Of a stretch of DNA of 50,971 nt, positions 8,477 to 15,995 are shown one piece after another. The notes under the pieces were generated by a model. It did not search any database, was not told where the DNA came from, and saw nothing but the letters and a program-made list of their open reading frames with translations. Each line of letters begins with the position of its first letter. Positions within the stretch are counted from its first letter, which is position 1. The translations under genes were made by a program, and so were the position numbers. The DNA lies in assembly GCA_009694215.1 (NCBI GenBank), contig SHVN01000008.1, forward strand, positions 1 to 50,971, written 5' to 3'. This DNA comes from Xanthobacteraceae bacterium (GTDB taxonomy: Bacteria; Pseudomonadota; Alphaproteobacteria; Rhizobiales; Xanthobacteraceae).

Positions 8477-9799
8477 CTACACCAGCATCCGCACCGGACT
8501 TTCGATCAATGCCTTGAACACCGCCAGAAGCTCGGCGCCGAGCGCGCCGTCGACCACGCGATGATCGCAGGACAGCGTCACCGTCATCTGGCTGACGAAA
8601 CTCACCGAGCCGTCTTCCCCTTCGATGGGCCGCCGCTGCGAAGCGCCGACCGCGAGAATGGTGGCGTGCGGCGGATTGATGATGGCGGAGAATTCGCGGA
8701 CTCCATACATGCCGAGATTGGAAATGGCCGATGCGCCGCCCTGGTATTCGGCGAGCTTGAGCTTCTTGTCCTTGGCGCGCGCGGCGAGGTCGCGCATCTC
8801 GTTGGAGATCGCGGACAGCGATTTTATCTCGGCGTTACGGATCACTGGTGTGAGCAGCCCACCGTCGATCGCGACCGCGACGCCGATGTCCGAATTCCTG
8901 AAGCACAGGATGCGGTCGCCGGCCCACACCGCGTTCGCCGAAGGCACGCGCTGCAGCGCCAGCGCCAGCGCCTTGATGACAAAGTCGTTGACCGAGAGCT
9001 TGTAGGCCACCGCGTCGCCCTTGGCGGGCGCGCCGGCGTTAGCCTCCTCGCGGATTTTCAAGAGCGCATCCATCGTCACGTCGGCGACGAGATAGAAGTG
9101 CGGGATGGTCTGCTTGGCCTCGACCAGACGCCGCGCGATGGTCGCGCGCATGCCGTCGAGCGGCACCTCCTCGAAGTCGACGCCCTGGTAGAGCGTCTTC
9201 ACCTGCGCGGCTGACGCGCCGCTCGCCATCGGCACAGAACGGCCGCCGCCCTTGGCGATCGCAGCATCCACATCGGCTGCGACGATGCGGCCGTGCGGCC
9301 CGGACCCCGACATGCGCGATAGATCGATGCCATTCTCGCCCGCGAGCCGGCGAGCCAACGGCGTGACGAACGAACCGCTCGCAAGCCTGGCCGGGCCGTA
9401 GTTGCGGTCCGGCGTGCGAACCTCGAAGAACGGATCGAGCGGCCCGGACGACTGGATGGTGCGCGGCGGCGGCACCGCGGCGAAGGTCGTGGGCTGCGCT
9501 TTCGGAGCCGCGGGCGGCGGGGCCTTGGCGGCGGGAGCCGCGGCGGGCGCCGAAGCAACCGCGCCACCCTCGGTCGCAATCAGTGCGACCACGGCGCCAA
9601 CGAGCGCGGTCTCGCCGGCCTGGACCTTGATCTCGGCGAGCGTGCCGGCGGTAATTGACGGCACCTCCATCGACACCTTGTCAGTCTCGATCTCAAACAG
9701 GTTGTCGCCCGGCTTCACGGCGTCGCCGGCCGACTTGAACCATTTCGTGATCTTGCCCTCGGCGACGGTCTCGCCGAGCTGCGGCATCAGGACGTCCAT
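8477..9799 (-). CDS. Dihydrolipoamide acyltransferase (E2) of a 2-oxoacid-dehydrogenase-type complex
   Basis: A 440-residue E2 core protein. The lipoyl domain is at 1-78 with the lipoylated Lys41 in ETDKVSME. An Ala/Pro-rich linker follows at about 80-115, then a peripheral-subunit-binding domain at about 144-182 (FVTPLARRLAGENGIDLSRM, GPHGRIVAADV) and the catalytic acyltransferase domain ending DHRVVDGALGAELL, with His413 and Asp417. E2 carries the acyl group from the thiamine-diphosphate E1 to CoA. It is the last gene of the run E1alpha, E1beta, aldehyde dehydrogenase, E2, 15 bases after the dehydrogenase stop. No E3 gene is present, so dihydrolipoamide dehydrogenase must come from elsewhere. 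Acetoin, pyruvate or hydroxybenzoquinone could be the E1 substrate. Confidence 0.88.
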   Translation of the reverse strand: MDVLMPQLGETVAEGKITKWFKSAGDAVKPGDNLFEIETDKVSMEVPSITAGTLAEIKVQAGETALVGAVVALIATEGGAVASAPAAAPAAKAPPPAAPKAQPTTFAAVPPPRTIQSSGPLDPFFEVRTPDRNYGPARLASGSFVTPLARRLAGENGIDLSRMSGSGPHGRIVAADVDAAIAKGGGRSVPMASGASAAQVKTLYQGVDFEEVPLDGMRATIARRLVEAKQTIPHFYLVADVTMDALLKIREEANAGAPAKGDAVAYKLSVNDFVIKALALALQRVPSANAVWAGDRILCFRNSDIGVAVAIDGGLLTPVIRNAEIKSLSAISNEMRDLAARAKDKKLKLAEYQGGASAISNLGMYGVREFSAIINPPHATILAVGASQRRPIEGEDGSVSFVSQMTVTLSCDHRVVDGALGAELLAVFKALIESPVRMLV

Positions 9800-9814
9800 T
9801 GCAGGGCTTTCGCT

Positions 9815-11272
9815 TTACCAGCTCACCGAGATGTACTGCGTCTCCAGAAATTCTTTCAGCCCCTCGTGCGCGCCTTCGCGGCCGATGCCGGACTGCTTCA
9901 TGCCGCCGAACGGGGCGGCCGGATCGGAGACGAGACCGCGGTTCAAGCCGATCATGCCGAAGTCGAGCTTTTCCGACACACGCATGCCGCGGCCTAGGTC
10001 CTTGGTATAGAGATAGGCCACGAGACCGTATTCAGTGTCGTTGGCGCGCTTGATCACCTCGGCCTCGTCCTTGAAGGTCTGCAGCGAGGCGACCGGCCCG
10101 AAGATTTCTTCGTTCAGCATCTTGGCGTTGTCGGGCACGTTGGACAGCACGGTCGCCGGATAGAAATAGCCGGTGCCGTCCGGGCGCTTGCCGCCGGTGA
10201 GAATCTTCGCGCCCTTGCTGAGCGCGTCCTCAACGAGCTCCACCACCTTGTCGCGGCCTTCGGCATTGACCAGCGGCCCGAGCGCCACGCCGTCGTCGAG
10301 GCCGTTGCCCATCTTCAGCGCGGCCATCTTGGCGGTGAGCTTCTTGGAGAACTCGTCCTGCACCTTCTCATGCACGTAGAAGCGGTTGGCCGCGGTGCAG
10401 GCCTCGCCCATGTTACGCATTTTCGCGATCATCGCGCCGTCGATCGCCGCGTCGATGTCGGCGTCCTCGAACACGATGAACGGCGCGTTGCCGCCCAGTT
10501 CCATCGCGGTGTTGAGCACCTGATCGGCGGCGCTGTGCAGGAGTTTCCTGCCAACTTCGGTCGAGCCGGTGAAGGAGACGACCCGCACCCGCGGATCGTG
10601 CAGCATCGCGTCGACCACCGGGCCGGAGCGACGCGACGGAATGACATTGACGACGCCGGCCGGCACGCCGGCTTCTTCCAGGATCGGCATCAGCGCCAGC
10701 ATGGTCAGCGGCGTCTCGGATGCGGGCTTGAGCACCACCGGGCAGCCGGCGGCGAGCGCCGGACCGATCTTGCGGGTCGCCATCGCCGCCGGGAAATTCC
10801 ACGGCGTCACCAGCACGGCGACGCCCGCCGGCTTGTGATGCACGAACATGCGCGCGCCGGAAGCGGGCGCCATGCCGTTCGTGCCGAGATTGCGCACGCC
10901 CTCCTCCGCGTACCAGCGGAAGAACTCAGCGGCGTAGGCCACCTCGCCGCGCGAGTCGGACAGCGCCTTGCCGTTCTCGATGGTGATGAGCTTGGCGAGC
11001 CTCTCGGCGTCGCGGATGATCAGTTCGTAGGCCTTGCGCAAAATCTCGCCGCGCTCGCGCGGCTTCTTCGCGGCCCAGGCCGGGAACGCGCCTTGCGCGG
11101 CATCAATCGCGGCCTTGGCGTCGTCGATGCTGGCGCTCGCAACCGAGGCAATCTTTTGCTCCGTCGCCGGGTCCATCACGTCGAAGCGGGCGCCGTCGGA
11201 AGATTTTCTCCATTTTCCGTCGATCCACAGGTCGGTCGGGACGTTGGCGAGCAGGTTGTCGTACGCAGCCAT
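9815..11272 (-). CDS. NAD(P)+-dependent succinate-semialdehyde dehydrogenase-type aldehyde dehydrogenase
   Basis: A 485-residue aldehyde dehydrogenase of the GabD/SSADH class. The Rossmann region holds VLVTPWNFPAAMATRKIGPA and VSFTGSTEVGRKL; the catalytic base is Glu258 in MELGGNAP and the nucleophile Cys292 in MGEACTAANRF. It ends APFGGMKQSGIGREGAHEGL, as GabD does. It lies inside a 2-oxoacid-dehydrogenase operon between E1beta (11 bases upstream) and E2 (15 bases downstream). In the anaerobic resorcinol pathway, as I remember it, an SSADH-like gene also accompanies PDH-like ring-cleavage genes, so a C4 semialdehyde from ring cleavage is a plausible substrate. Ordinary succinate semialdehyde is the conservative assignment. 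Confidence 0.87.
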   Translation of the reverse strand: MAAYDNLLANVPTDLWIDGKWRKSSDGARFDVMDPATEQKIASVASASIDDAKAAIDAAQGAFPAWAAKKPRERGEILRKAYELIIRDAERLAKLITIENGKALSDSRGEVAYAAEFFRWYAEEGVRNLGTNGMAPASGARMFVHHKPAGVAVLVTPWNFPAAMATRKIGPALAAGCPVVLKPASETPLTMLALMPILEEAGVPAGVVNVIPSRRSGPVVDAMLHDPRVRVVSFTGSTEVGRKLLHSAADQVLNTAMELGGNAPFIVFEDADIDAAIDGAMIAKMRNMGEACTAANRFYVHEKVQDEFSKKLTAKMAALKMGNGLDDGVALGPLVNAEGRDKVVELVEDALSKGAKILTGGKRPDGTGYFYPATVLSNVPDNAKMLNEEIFGPVASLQTFKDEAEVIKRANDTEYGLVAYLYTKDLGRGMRVSEKLDFGMIGLNRGLVSDPAAPFGGMKQSGIGREGAHEGLKEFLETQYISVSW

Positions 11273-11282
11273 GAGGGACTCC

Positions 11283-12263
11283 TTACGCTTGCAGCGTGCG
11301 CTTCACGCGATCGGCGATGCGATCGACGGTCGGCAGGATGGCGTCTTCCAGAATGTCGGCCGCCGGCAGCGGGCAGTGCGGCGTGGTGATCCGCACCAGC
11401 GGGCCGTCAAGATCGTAGAACGCCTCGTCGGCGATGATCGACATGATCTCGGCGCCCCAGCCGCACAGCCGCGGATTTTCCTCGACACTGAAGCAGCGGT
11501 GGGTCTTGGCGACCGAGGCGAGAATCGTCTGGGTGTCGAGCGGCACGAGCGAGCGCACGTCGATCACCTCGCAATCGATGCCCTCTTCCTTAGCGAGCTT
11601 TTCCGCGGCCGCGAGCGCGCGCGGCACCATCAGCGCCAGCGCGACAATGGTGGCGTCCTTGCCCGGACGGAGAATCTTCGCGGTGCCGAGCTTGTCCAAA
11701 ATCTCGCCATCGGGCACCTCGCCCTTGGTGGCGTAGAGCGACTTGTGCTCGAGGAAGATCACCGGATCGGGATCGCGAACCGATGCCGCCAGCAGACCGA
11801 TGACGTCGATCGGGCTCGACGGCGCTACGACCTTGAGGCCGGGGATCATCATGCACCAGTTCTCGACGCTCTGGCTGTGCTGCGCGCCGAAGCGCGAGCC
11901 CGCACCGTTGCCGGTGCGCACCACCAGCGGGCACTTGGTCTGCCCGTTGGTCATGTAGCGGCTCTTCGGAAATTCGTTGGCGATGTAGTCGAAGCAGACC
12001 GCAAAGAAATCCGAGAACATGATCTCGGCAATGGGCTTCAAGCCCGTCATAGCCGCGCCCATCGCTGCGCCGAGGATGGCCTGCTCGGAAATCGGCGTGT
12101 CGCGGACGCGCAGCGACCCAAACTGCTCGTAGAGCCCGACCGTCGCCTTGAACACGCCGCCGGCCTTGGCCACGTCCTCGCCGAGGAACACCACGTCCTC
12201 GTCGCGCGCCATTTCCTGGGCGATGCCGCGGATCACGGCGTCGCGATAGGTCAGTTCCGCCAT
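11283..12263 (-). CDS. 2-oxoacid-dehydrogenase-type E1 component, beta subunit (PDH/acetoin dehydrogenase type)
   Basis: A 326-residue beta subunit of a thiamine-diphosphate heterotetrameric E1. It begins MAELTYRDAVIRGIAQEMAR and has VVFLGEDVAKAGGVFKAT, DTPISEQAILGAAMGAAMTG, GAQHSQSVENWCMMIPGLKV and CEVIDVRSLVPLDTQTI, all typical of PdhB/AcoB. The ATG at 12261-12263 lies inside the end of E1alpha with a 13-base overlap, so the subunits are translationally coupled and presumably made one to one. In-frame sequence upstream of this ATG overlaps E1alpha in another frame and is not part of the protein. Substrate is undetermined: acetoin, pyruvate or a ring-derived quinone are the options. Confidence 0.9.
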   Translation of the reverse strand: MAELTYRDAVIRGIAQEMARDEDVVFLGEDVAKAGGVFKATVGLYEQFGSLRVRDTPISEQAILGAAMGAAMTGLKPIAEIMFSDFFAVCFDYIANEFPKSRYMTNGQTKCPLVVRTGNGAGSRFGAQHSQSVENWCMMIPGLKVVAPSSPIDVIGLLAASVRDPDPVIFLEHKSLYATKGEVPDGEILDKLGTAKILRPGKDATIVALALMVPRALAAAEKLAKEEGIDCEVIDVRSLVPLDTQTILASVAKTHRCFSVEENPRLCGWGAEIMSIIADEAFYDLDGPLVRITTPHCPLPAADILEDAILPTVDRIADRVKRTLQA

Positions 12264-13270
12264 GCGAAGCCTCCATCCGCGTAGACATCGGTTGTCAGGA
12301 TCGACATCGGCGGATTCGGCGACGCCTTGCAGGCCTCCGTCGCCTCGTCGACCACACGCTTCACGTCGGCATCGATCTTCGCAATCACATCGTCGCCGAT
12401 GCCGAAGGCCTTGAGCCGCTCGCGGTAGATCTTGATCGGGTCGCGCTCTTTCCATTTCTCCAGCTCGCCCTCCGGGCGGTACTTCGCCGGGTCGGCGCGC
12501 GAGTGGCCGCTGTGGCGGTAGGTCAGGCACTCGATCAGCGACGGGCCGCCGCCGGATCGCGCTTTGTCATAGGCCTTGAGCGCCGCGCGATAGACTACGT
12601 CGGCGTCGTTGCCGTCGATCACGATCTTTTCGAGACCATAGGCCGAGGCGCGGTCGCCGGCCGGGCTCGGCACCGCCGTGACGTCGGCGATCGGGGTGTA
12701 TTCCATATAGAGGTTGTTCTCGCAGACGAAGACCACCGGCAGCTTCCAGACCGCGGCGAAGTTCAGCGCCTCGTGGAAGGCGCCGATGTTGGTGGTGCCG
12801 TCGCCGAAGAAGCACACCGACACGTCGTCCTGCTTCTTGTATTGCGCGCGCCAGGCGGCACCGCAGGCGATCGGCAGATGCGCGCCGATGATGGCGTAGG
12901 AGCCCATCACGCCGTGCTCCTCGGAGGTCAGGTGCATCGAGCCGCCCTTGCCGCGCATCAGGCCGTTGTCGCGCTGCATCAGCTCGCCCAGCACCTTCTC
13001 GACCGGCACGCCGCGCGCAAGCGTATGCGCGTGGCCGCGGTAGGTGCAGAAGCTCAAATCGCCCTTCTTCATCGCGACCGCAAAGCCCGCCGCCACGGCC
13101 TCCTGGCCAAGCGACAGATGGCTCGTGCCCTTGACGAGGTTCTGCAGGAACAGGTCGAAGGCGCGCTGCTCGGCCTCGCGGATGTTGACCTGGCTGCGGT
13201 AGAGCTCGAGCCGAGTGTCCTCCCCAATATCGTCATTCAAGGCGGGGCTTTGGGCGGGCTTCTTCGACAT
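12251..13270 (-). CDS. 2-oxoacid-dehydrogenase-type E1 component, alpha subunit
   Basis: A 339-residue alpha subunit. The thiamine-diphosphate motif GDGTTNIGAFHEALNFAAVW ends with CENN as in the family. TYRGHAHTLARGVPVEKVLG, GKGGSMHLTSEEHGVMGSYA and IECLTYRHSGHSRADPAKYR hold the usual active-site histidines and the phosphorylation-loop-like region. Start ATG at 13268-13270 is preceded by AGGGAC. It decarboxylates the donor and passes the acyl group to E2 lipoate. It lies 61 bases downstream of the EamA exporter gene on the same strand, so the six genes from 14992 to 8477 may be one transcript. It resembles acetoin-dehydrogenase AcoA as much as PdhA. Confidence 0.9.
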   Translation of the reverse strand: MSKKPAQSPALNDDIGEDTRLELYRSQVNIREAEQRAFDLFLQNLVKGTSHLSLGQEAVAAGFAVAMKKGDLSFCTYRGHAHTLARGVPVEKVLGELMQRDNGLMRGKGGSMHLTSEEHGVMGSYAIIGAHLPIACGAAWRAQYKKQDDVSVCFFGDGTTNIGAFHEALNFAAVWKLPVVFVCENNLYMEYTPIADVTAVPSPAGDRASAYGLEKIVIDGNDADVVYRAALKAYDKARSGGGPSLIECLTYRHSGHSRADPAKYRPEGELEKWKERDPIKIYRERLKAFGIGDDVIAKIDADVKRVVDEATEACKASPNPPMSILTTDVYADGGFAWRN

Positions 13271-13331
13271 GGCAGGTCCCTGGGCGGTCTTTTGATGGCT
13301 GGCCGTTATCAGGCGGGGCGGAGCTATTTTG

Positions 13332-14240
13332 TCAACCGGGCGGGGTGGGGGCAACGGTGCCACGGACCTTCCGCTCGCGGTTGAGCAGATAAAGGCCAGA
13401 GGCGATGACGATCCCGGCCCCGGCGAGCGTCCAATGGCTGGGCACGTTACCGAAGACCAGATATCCGAGCGTGATCGCCCCAATAATCTGAGTGTACATG
13501 AACGGCGACAGCACCGAGGCCGGCGCGTTCCGGTGGGCCAGGATCAGCAGAAAATGCCCCCCGGCGCCGAAAGCACCCATGCCCACCATCAGCACCCAGT
13601 CGAGCCAGGACGGCGGCGGGGTCCAGACGAACGGCAGTACCGGCACCATCACCACGAAGCCCAGAAGGTTGGCGTAGAATAGCGTAGTCTGCGTGGAATC
13701 GGTCGTCGAAAGCATCCGCGTGGTGATGCTGTAGCCAGCGTAGCAGAACGCGCTGGCAACCGAGAGCAGCGCCGCCCATTGCAGCCCACCCACCCCGGGG
13801 CGGACCACCACCAGCACGCCGACGAATCCCACCATGATCGCGGTCCAGCGCCGCCAGCCGACCCATTCCCCAAGCACCGGCCCGGCGAGAATGGCGATCA
13901 GAAACGGCGTCGAGAACAGGATCGCCAGCGCCTCGTCGAGCTGGAGATAGCGGAAGGCCATGAAGTTGAAGACGGTGGAGCCGAGCATCAGGACCGAGCG
14001 GCCGAGTTGCAACACCGGCCGCCCGGTCCGCAGCATGCCCGGCTGGTTGAGCGGATTGGAGAACGTCAGCGCGATGATGAATGCGCTGGCGTAGCGCACG
14101 CCGACCACCTGCAGGACGTCCATGTGGGTGCCGAGATATTTTGCCATGCAATCGAGGCAGGCGAAGGATGCGACCGCGCCACACATCAGCGCGATGCCGA
14201 TCAGCCGCTGGCGCCGAGGCTCGTGCGCGGTATCACTCAA
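13332..14240 (-). CDS. EamA/DMT-family transporter (RhaT-like permease)
   Basis: A 302-residue membrane protein with about ten hydrophobic helices in two EamA repeats: repeat one spans RLIGIALMCGAVASFACLDC to GWRRWTAIMVGFVGVLVVVR, repeat two WAALLSVASAFCYAGYSITT to the C-terminal HWTLAGAGIVIASGLYLLN. DMT proteins export metabolites or amino acids; the substrate is unknown. The likely start is TTG at 14238-14240, overlapping the TGA stop of the SDR gene (TTGA), which implies coupling; the frame is open further upstream to 14294 but would then overlap the SDR gene by 58 bases. The start is the least certain part. Confidence 0.8.
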   Translation of the reverse strand: MSDTAHEPRRQRLIGIALMCGAVASFACLDCMAKYLGTHMDVLQVVGVRYASAFIIALTFSNPLNQPGMLRTGRPVLQLGRSVLMLGSTVFNFMAFRYLQLDEALAILFSTPFLIAILAGPVLGEWVGWRRWTAIMVGFVGVLVVVRPGVGGLQWAALLSVASAFCYAGYSITTRMLSTTDSTQTTLFYANLLGFVVMVPVLPFVWTPPPSWLDWVLMVGMGAFGAGGHFLLILAHRNAPASVLSPFMYTQIIGAITLGYLVFGNVPSHWTLAGAGIVIASGLYLLNRERKVRGTVAPTPPG

Positions 14241-14992
14241 TAGGTGGCCCGCCCGCCGGAGATGTCGAACACCGCGCCGGTCGAGAACGAACATTCCGCC
14301 GAGGCGCAGAAGACAACGAGCGACGCGATCTCCTCCACTTCGACGAAGCGCGCACGCGGAATTTTCGACAACATGTAGTCGATGTGCTCCTGCATCATCT
14401 GGTCGAAGATGGCGGTCTTGGCCGCGGCCGGGGTGATGCAGTTGACCGCAATGTCATGGCTCGCCAGTTCCTTGCCGAGCGACTTGGTCAGCGCGATGAC
14501 GCCGGCCTTCGATGCCGAATAGGCGACCGCGTTCGGATTGCCCTCCTTGCCGGCGATCGAGGCGATGTTGACGATGCGGCCGTAGTTCTGCGCGATCATC
14601 AGCGGCACGATGGCGCGGCAGCAGAAAAACTGGCTGTCGAGGTTGACGCGCATCACCTCCTGCCAGGCGCCGATCGGATACTCCCAGGTCTTCGCATTGG
14701 GACCGGTGATGCCGGCGTTGTTGACCAGGATGTCGATGCGGCCGAGTGCCTTCACGGTCATGTCGCGCGCGGCTTCGATCTCGGTGAGCCTGGTGACGTC
14801 ACATGCCACCGCTATGACGTTGCCGCGACCGCCGAGTTCGCCGGCGGCCCTCTCGGCCAGCGCGCCGTCGCGGTCCCAGATGGCGACCGAGGCGCCGGAC
14901 GCCAGAAGCCGCTCGACGATCGCCCGCCCGATGCCCTGCGCGCCGCCGGTGACGACGGCGTTGCGCCCCTTCAGATCGATTGTGTTGGCCAT
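14237..14992 (-). CDS. SDR-family oxidoreductase (FabG-like 3-oxoacyl/alcohol dehydrogenase)
   Basis: A 251-residue classical short-chain dehydrogenase. The cofactor motif is TGGAQGIG at about 15-22; Asp41 (AIWDRDG) after beta2 suggests NAD(H). NNAG is at about 90, and the catalytic Ser (IVNIASIAGKEG) is followed by YSASK at about 155. It ends with the family tail FSTGAVFDISGGRATY. The substrate is a hydroxyacid, hydroxyacyl or sugar alcohol. It heads the minus-strand run of EamA exporter, E1, aldehyde dehydrogenase and E2, and is divergent from the chromate genes with 181 bases between. Those 181 bases should hold the promoters for both directions; I see no clear operator. Confidence 0.88.
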   Translation of the reverse strand: MANTIDLKGRNAVVTGGAQGIGRAIVERLLASGASVAIWDRDGALAERAAGELGGRGNVIAVACDVTRLTEIEAARDMTVKALGRIDILVNNAGITGPNAKTWEYPIGAWQEVMRVNLDSQFFCCRAIVPLMIAQNYGRIVNIASIAGKEGNPNAVAYSASKAGVIALTKSLGKELASHDIAVNCITPAAAKTAIFDQMMQEHIDYMLSKIPRARFVEVEEIASLVVFCASAECSFSTGAVFDISGGRATY

Positions 14993-15173
14993 ACCGGGAA
15001 ATTAGCGGAGCGTCATCCGGCATGCGAGCGCCGAATAGGCTTGGCAGCCCTGTCCGTGCTTGATTGCAGGATACCGATCACGTAATGATGGCGGTGCGGG
15101 GCCCGTGGCGGTCGCCCCGCGCTTCCAAGGCTCGCAAGGCCCAAGCACCGCTTCCTCTCGACGGGGGAAGCCT

Positions 15174-15995
15174 ATGCTTTCTGCGAGTTATTTTATCTCA
15201 CCGAACGACCTCTGGAACCTGATCGGCAGTGCGCAGGCGCCGCAGATTGTCGATACGCGCCGCCGCGATGCCTACGACGCATCGCCCGGCGTGCTGCCGA
15301 CGGCATCATGGGTCGATGCGAAGAACGGCGACTGGATCGGATCTATCGACCGGACACGGCCGGTCGTCGTGGCATGCAAGGCCGCCCACGAGATGAGCCA
15401 GATGGTGGCGGCCGAACTGCGAGCGAGAGGCTACGAGGCCGCCGTGCTCTCCGGCGGCTATGCCGCGTGGAGCGAGGCTAGGCTTCCGCTGGTCGACAAG
15501 GCCGCGCTCGATCGTTTCGCGCCAAAGCGGCCAAGCCTCTGGGTCACGCGACGCCGTCCAAAGATCGATCGCATTGCGTGCCCGTGGCTGATTCTCCGGT
15601 TTCTCGACGCTGACGCGCGAATCCTGTTCGTCGATCCGCCCGAAGTGCCAGCGGTTGCGCGCGAGACCGGCGCGACCCCGTTTGACATCGAGGGCGTCGA
15701 AATCTCCCACGAGGGCCCGCGCTGCAGCTTCGACACCATGCTCAAGCTGTTCGGCCTCGAGGCGGAGCCGCCGCTGAACCGGCTCGCGCTGATCGTACGC
15801 GGGGCCGACACGGCGCGGCCTGATCTCGCACCGGAGGCCGCCGGCCTGCACGCGGTATCGCTGGGGTTGTCAGCGCTGGCCGGCGACGACGATCATGGCC
15901 TGCTGCGACAGGGCTTCATGGTCTACGATGCGCTGTTCGCCTACCTGCGCTTCGCCGCGCAGGAGCGTCACAACTGGCCGGCCAAGGTGGCGTGA
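15174..15995 (+). CDS. chrB: Rhodanese-ChrB fusion, chromate-resistance-associated protein
   Basis: A 273-residue two-domain protein. Residues about 5-105 are a rhodanese domain (DLWNLIGSAQAPQIVDTRRR, a Cys loop VVACKAAHEMSQ, VLSGGYAAWSEARLPL). Residues about 118-270 are the ChrB C-terminal domain (LWVTRRRPKIDRIACPWLIL, RFLDADARILFVDP, SHEGPRCSFDTMLKLFGL). Classical ChrB has a different N-terminal part and senses chromate; here a sulfurtransferase-like domain replaces it, so redox or thiol chemistry rather than DNA binding may be its role. RBS GGGGAAG supports ATG 15174. Its stop is immediately followed by the chrA start (no gap), a firm two-gene operon. Confidence 0.85.
   Translation: MLSASYFISPNDLWNLIGSAQAPQIVDTRRRDAYDASPGVLPTASWVDAKNGDWIGSIDRTRPVVVACKAAHEMSQMVAAELRARGYEAAVLSGGYAAWSEARLPLVDKAALDRFAPKRPSLWVTRRRPKIDRIACPWLILRFLDADARILFVDPPEVPAVARETGATPFDIEGVEISHEGPRCSFDTMLKLFGLEAEPPLNRLALIVRGADTARPDLAPEAAGLHAVSLGLSALAGDDDHGLLRQGFMVYDALFAYLRFAAQERHNWPAKVA

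Noticed and set aside
9815-11272. Possible BoxD (3,4-dehydroadipyl-CoA semialdehyde dehydrogenase)
   Set aside because: The protein is SSADH-like, lies in the 2-oxoacid-dehydrogenase operon 26 kb from boxB, and is shorter than I expect for BoxD.
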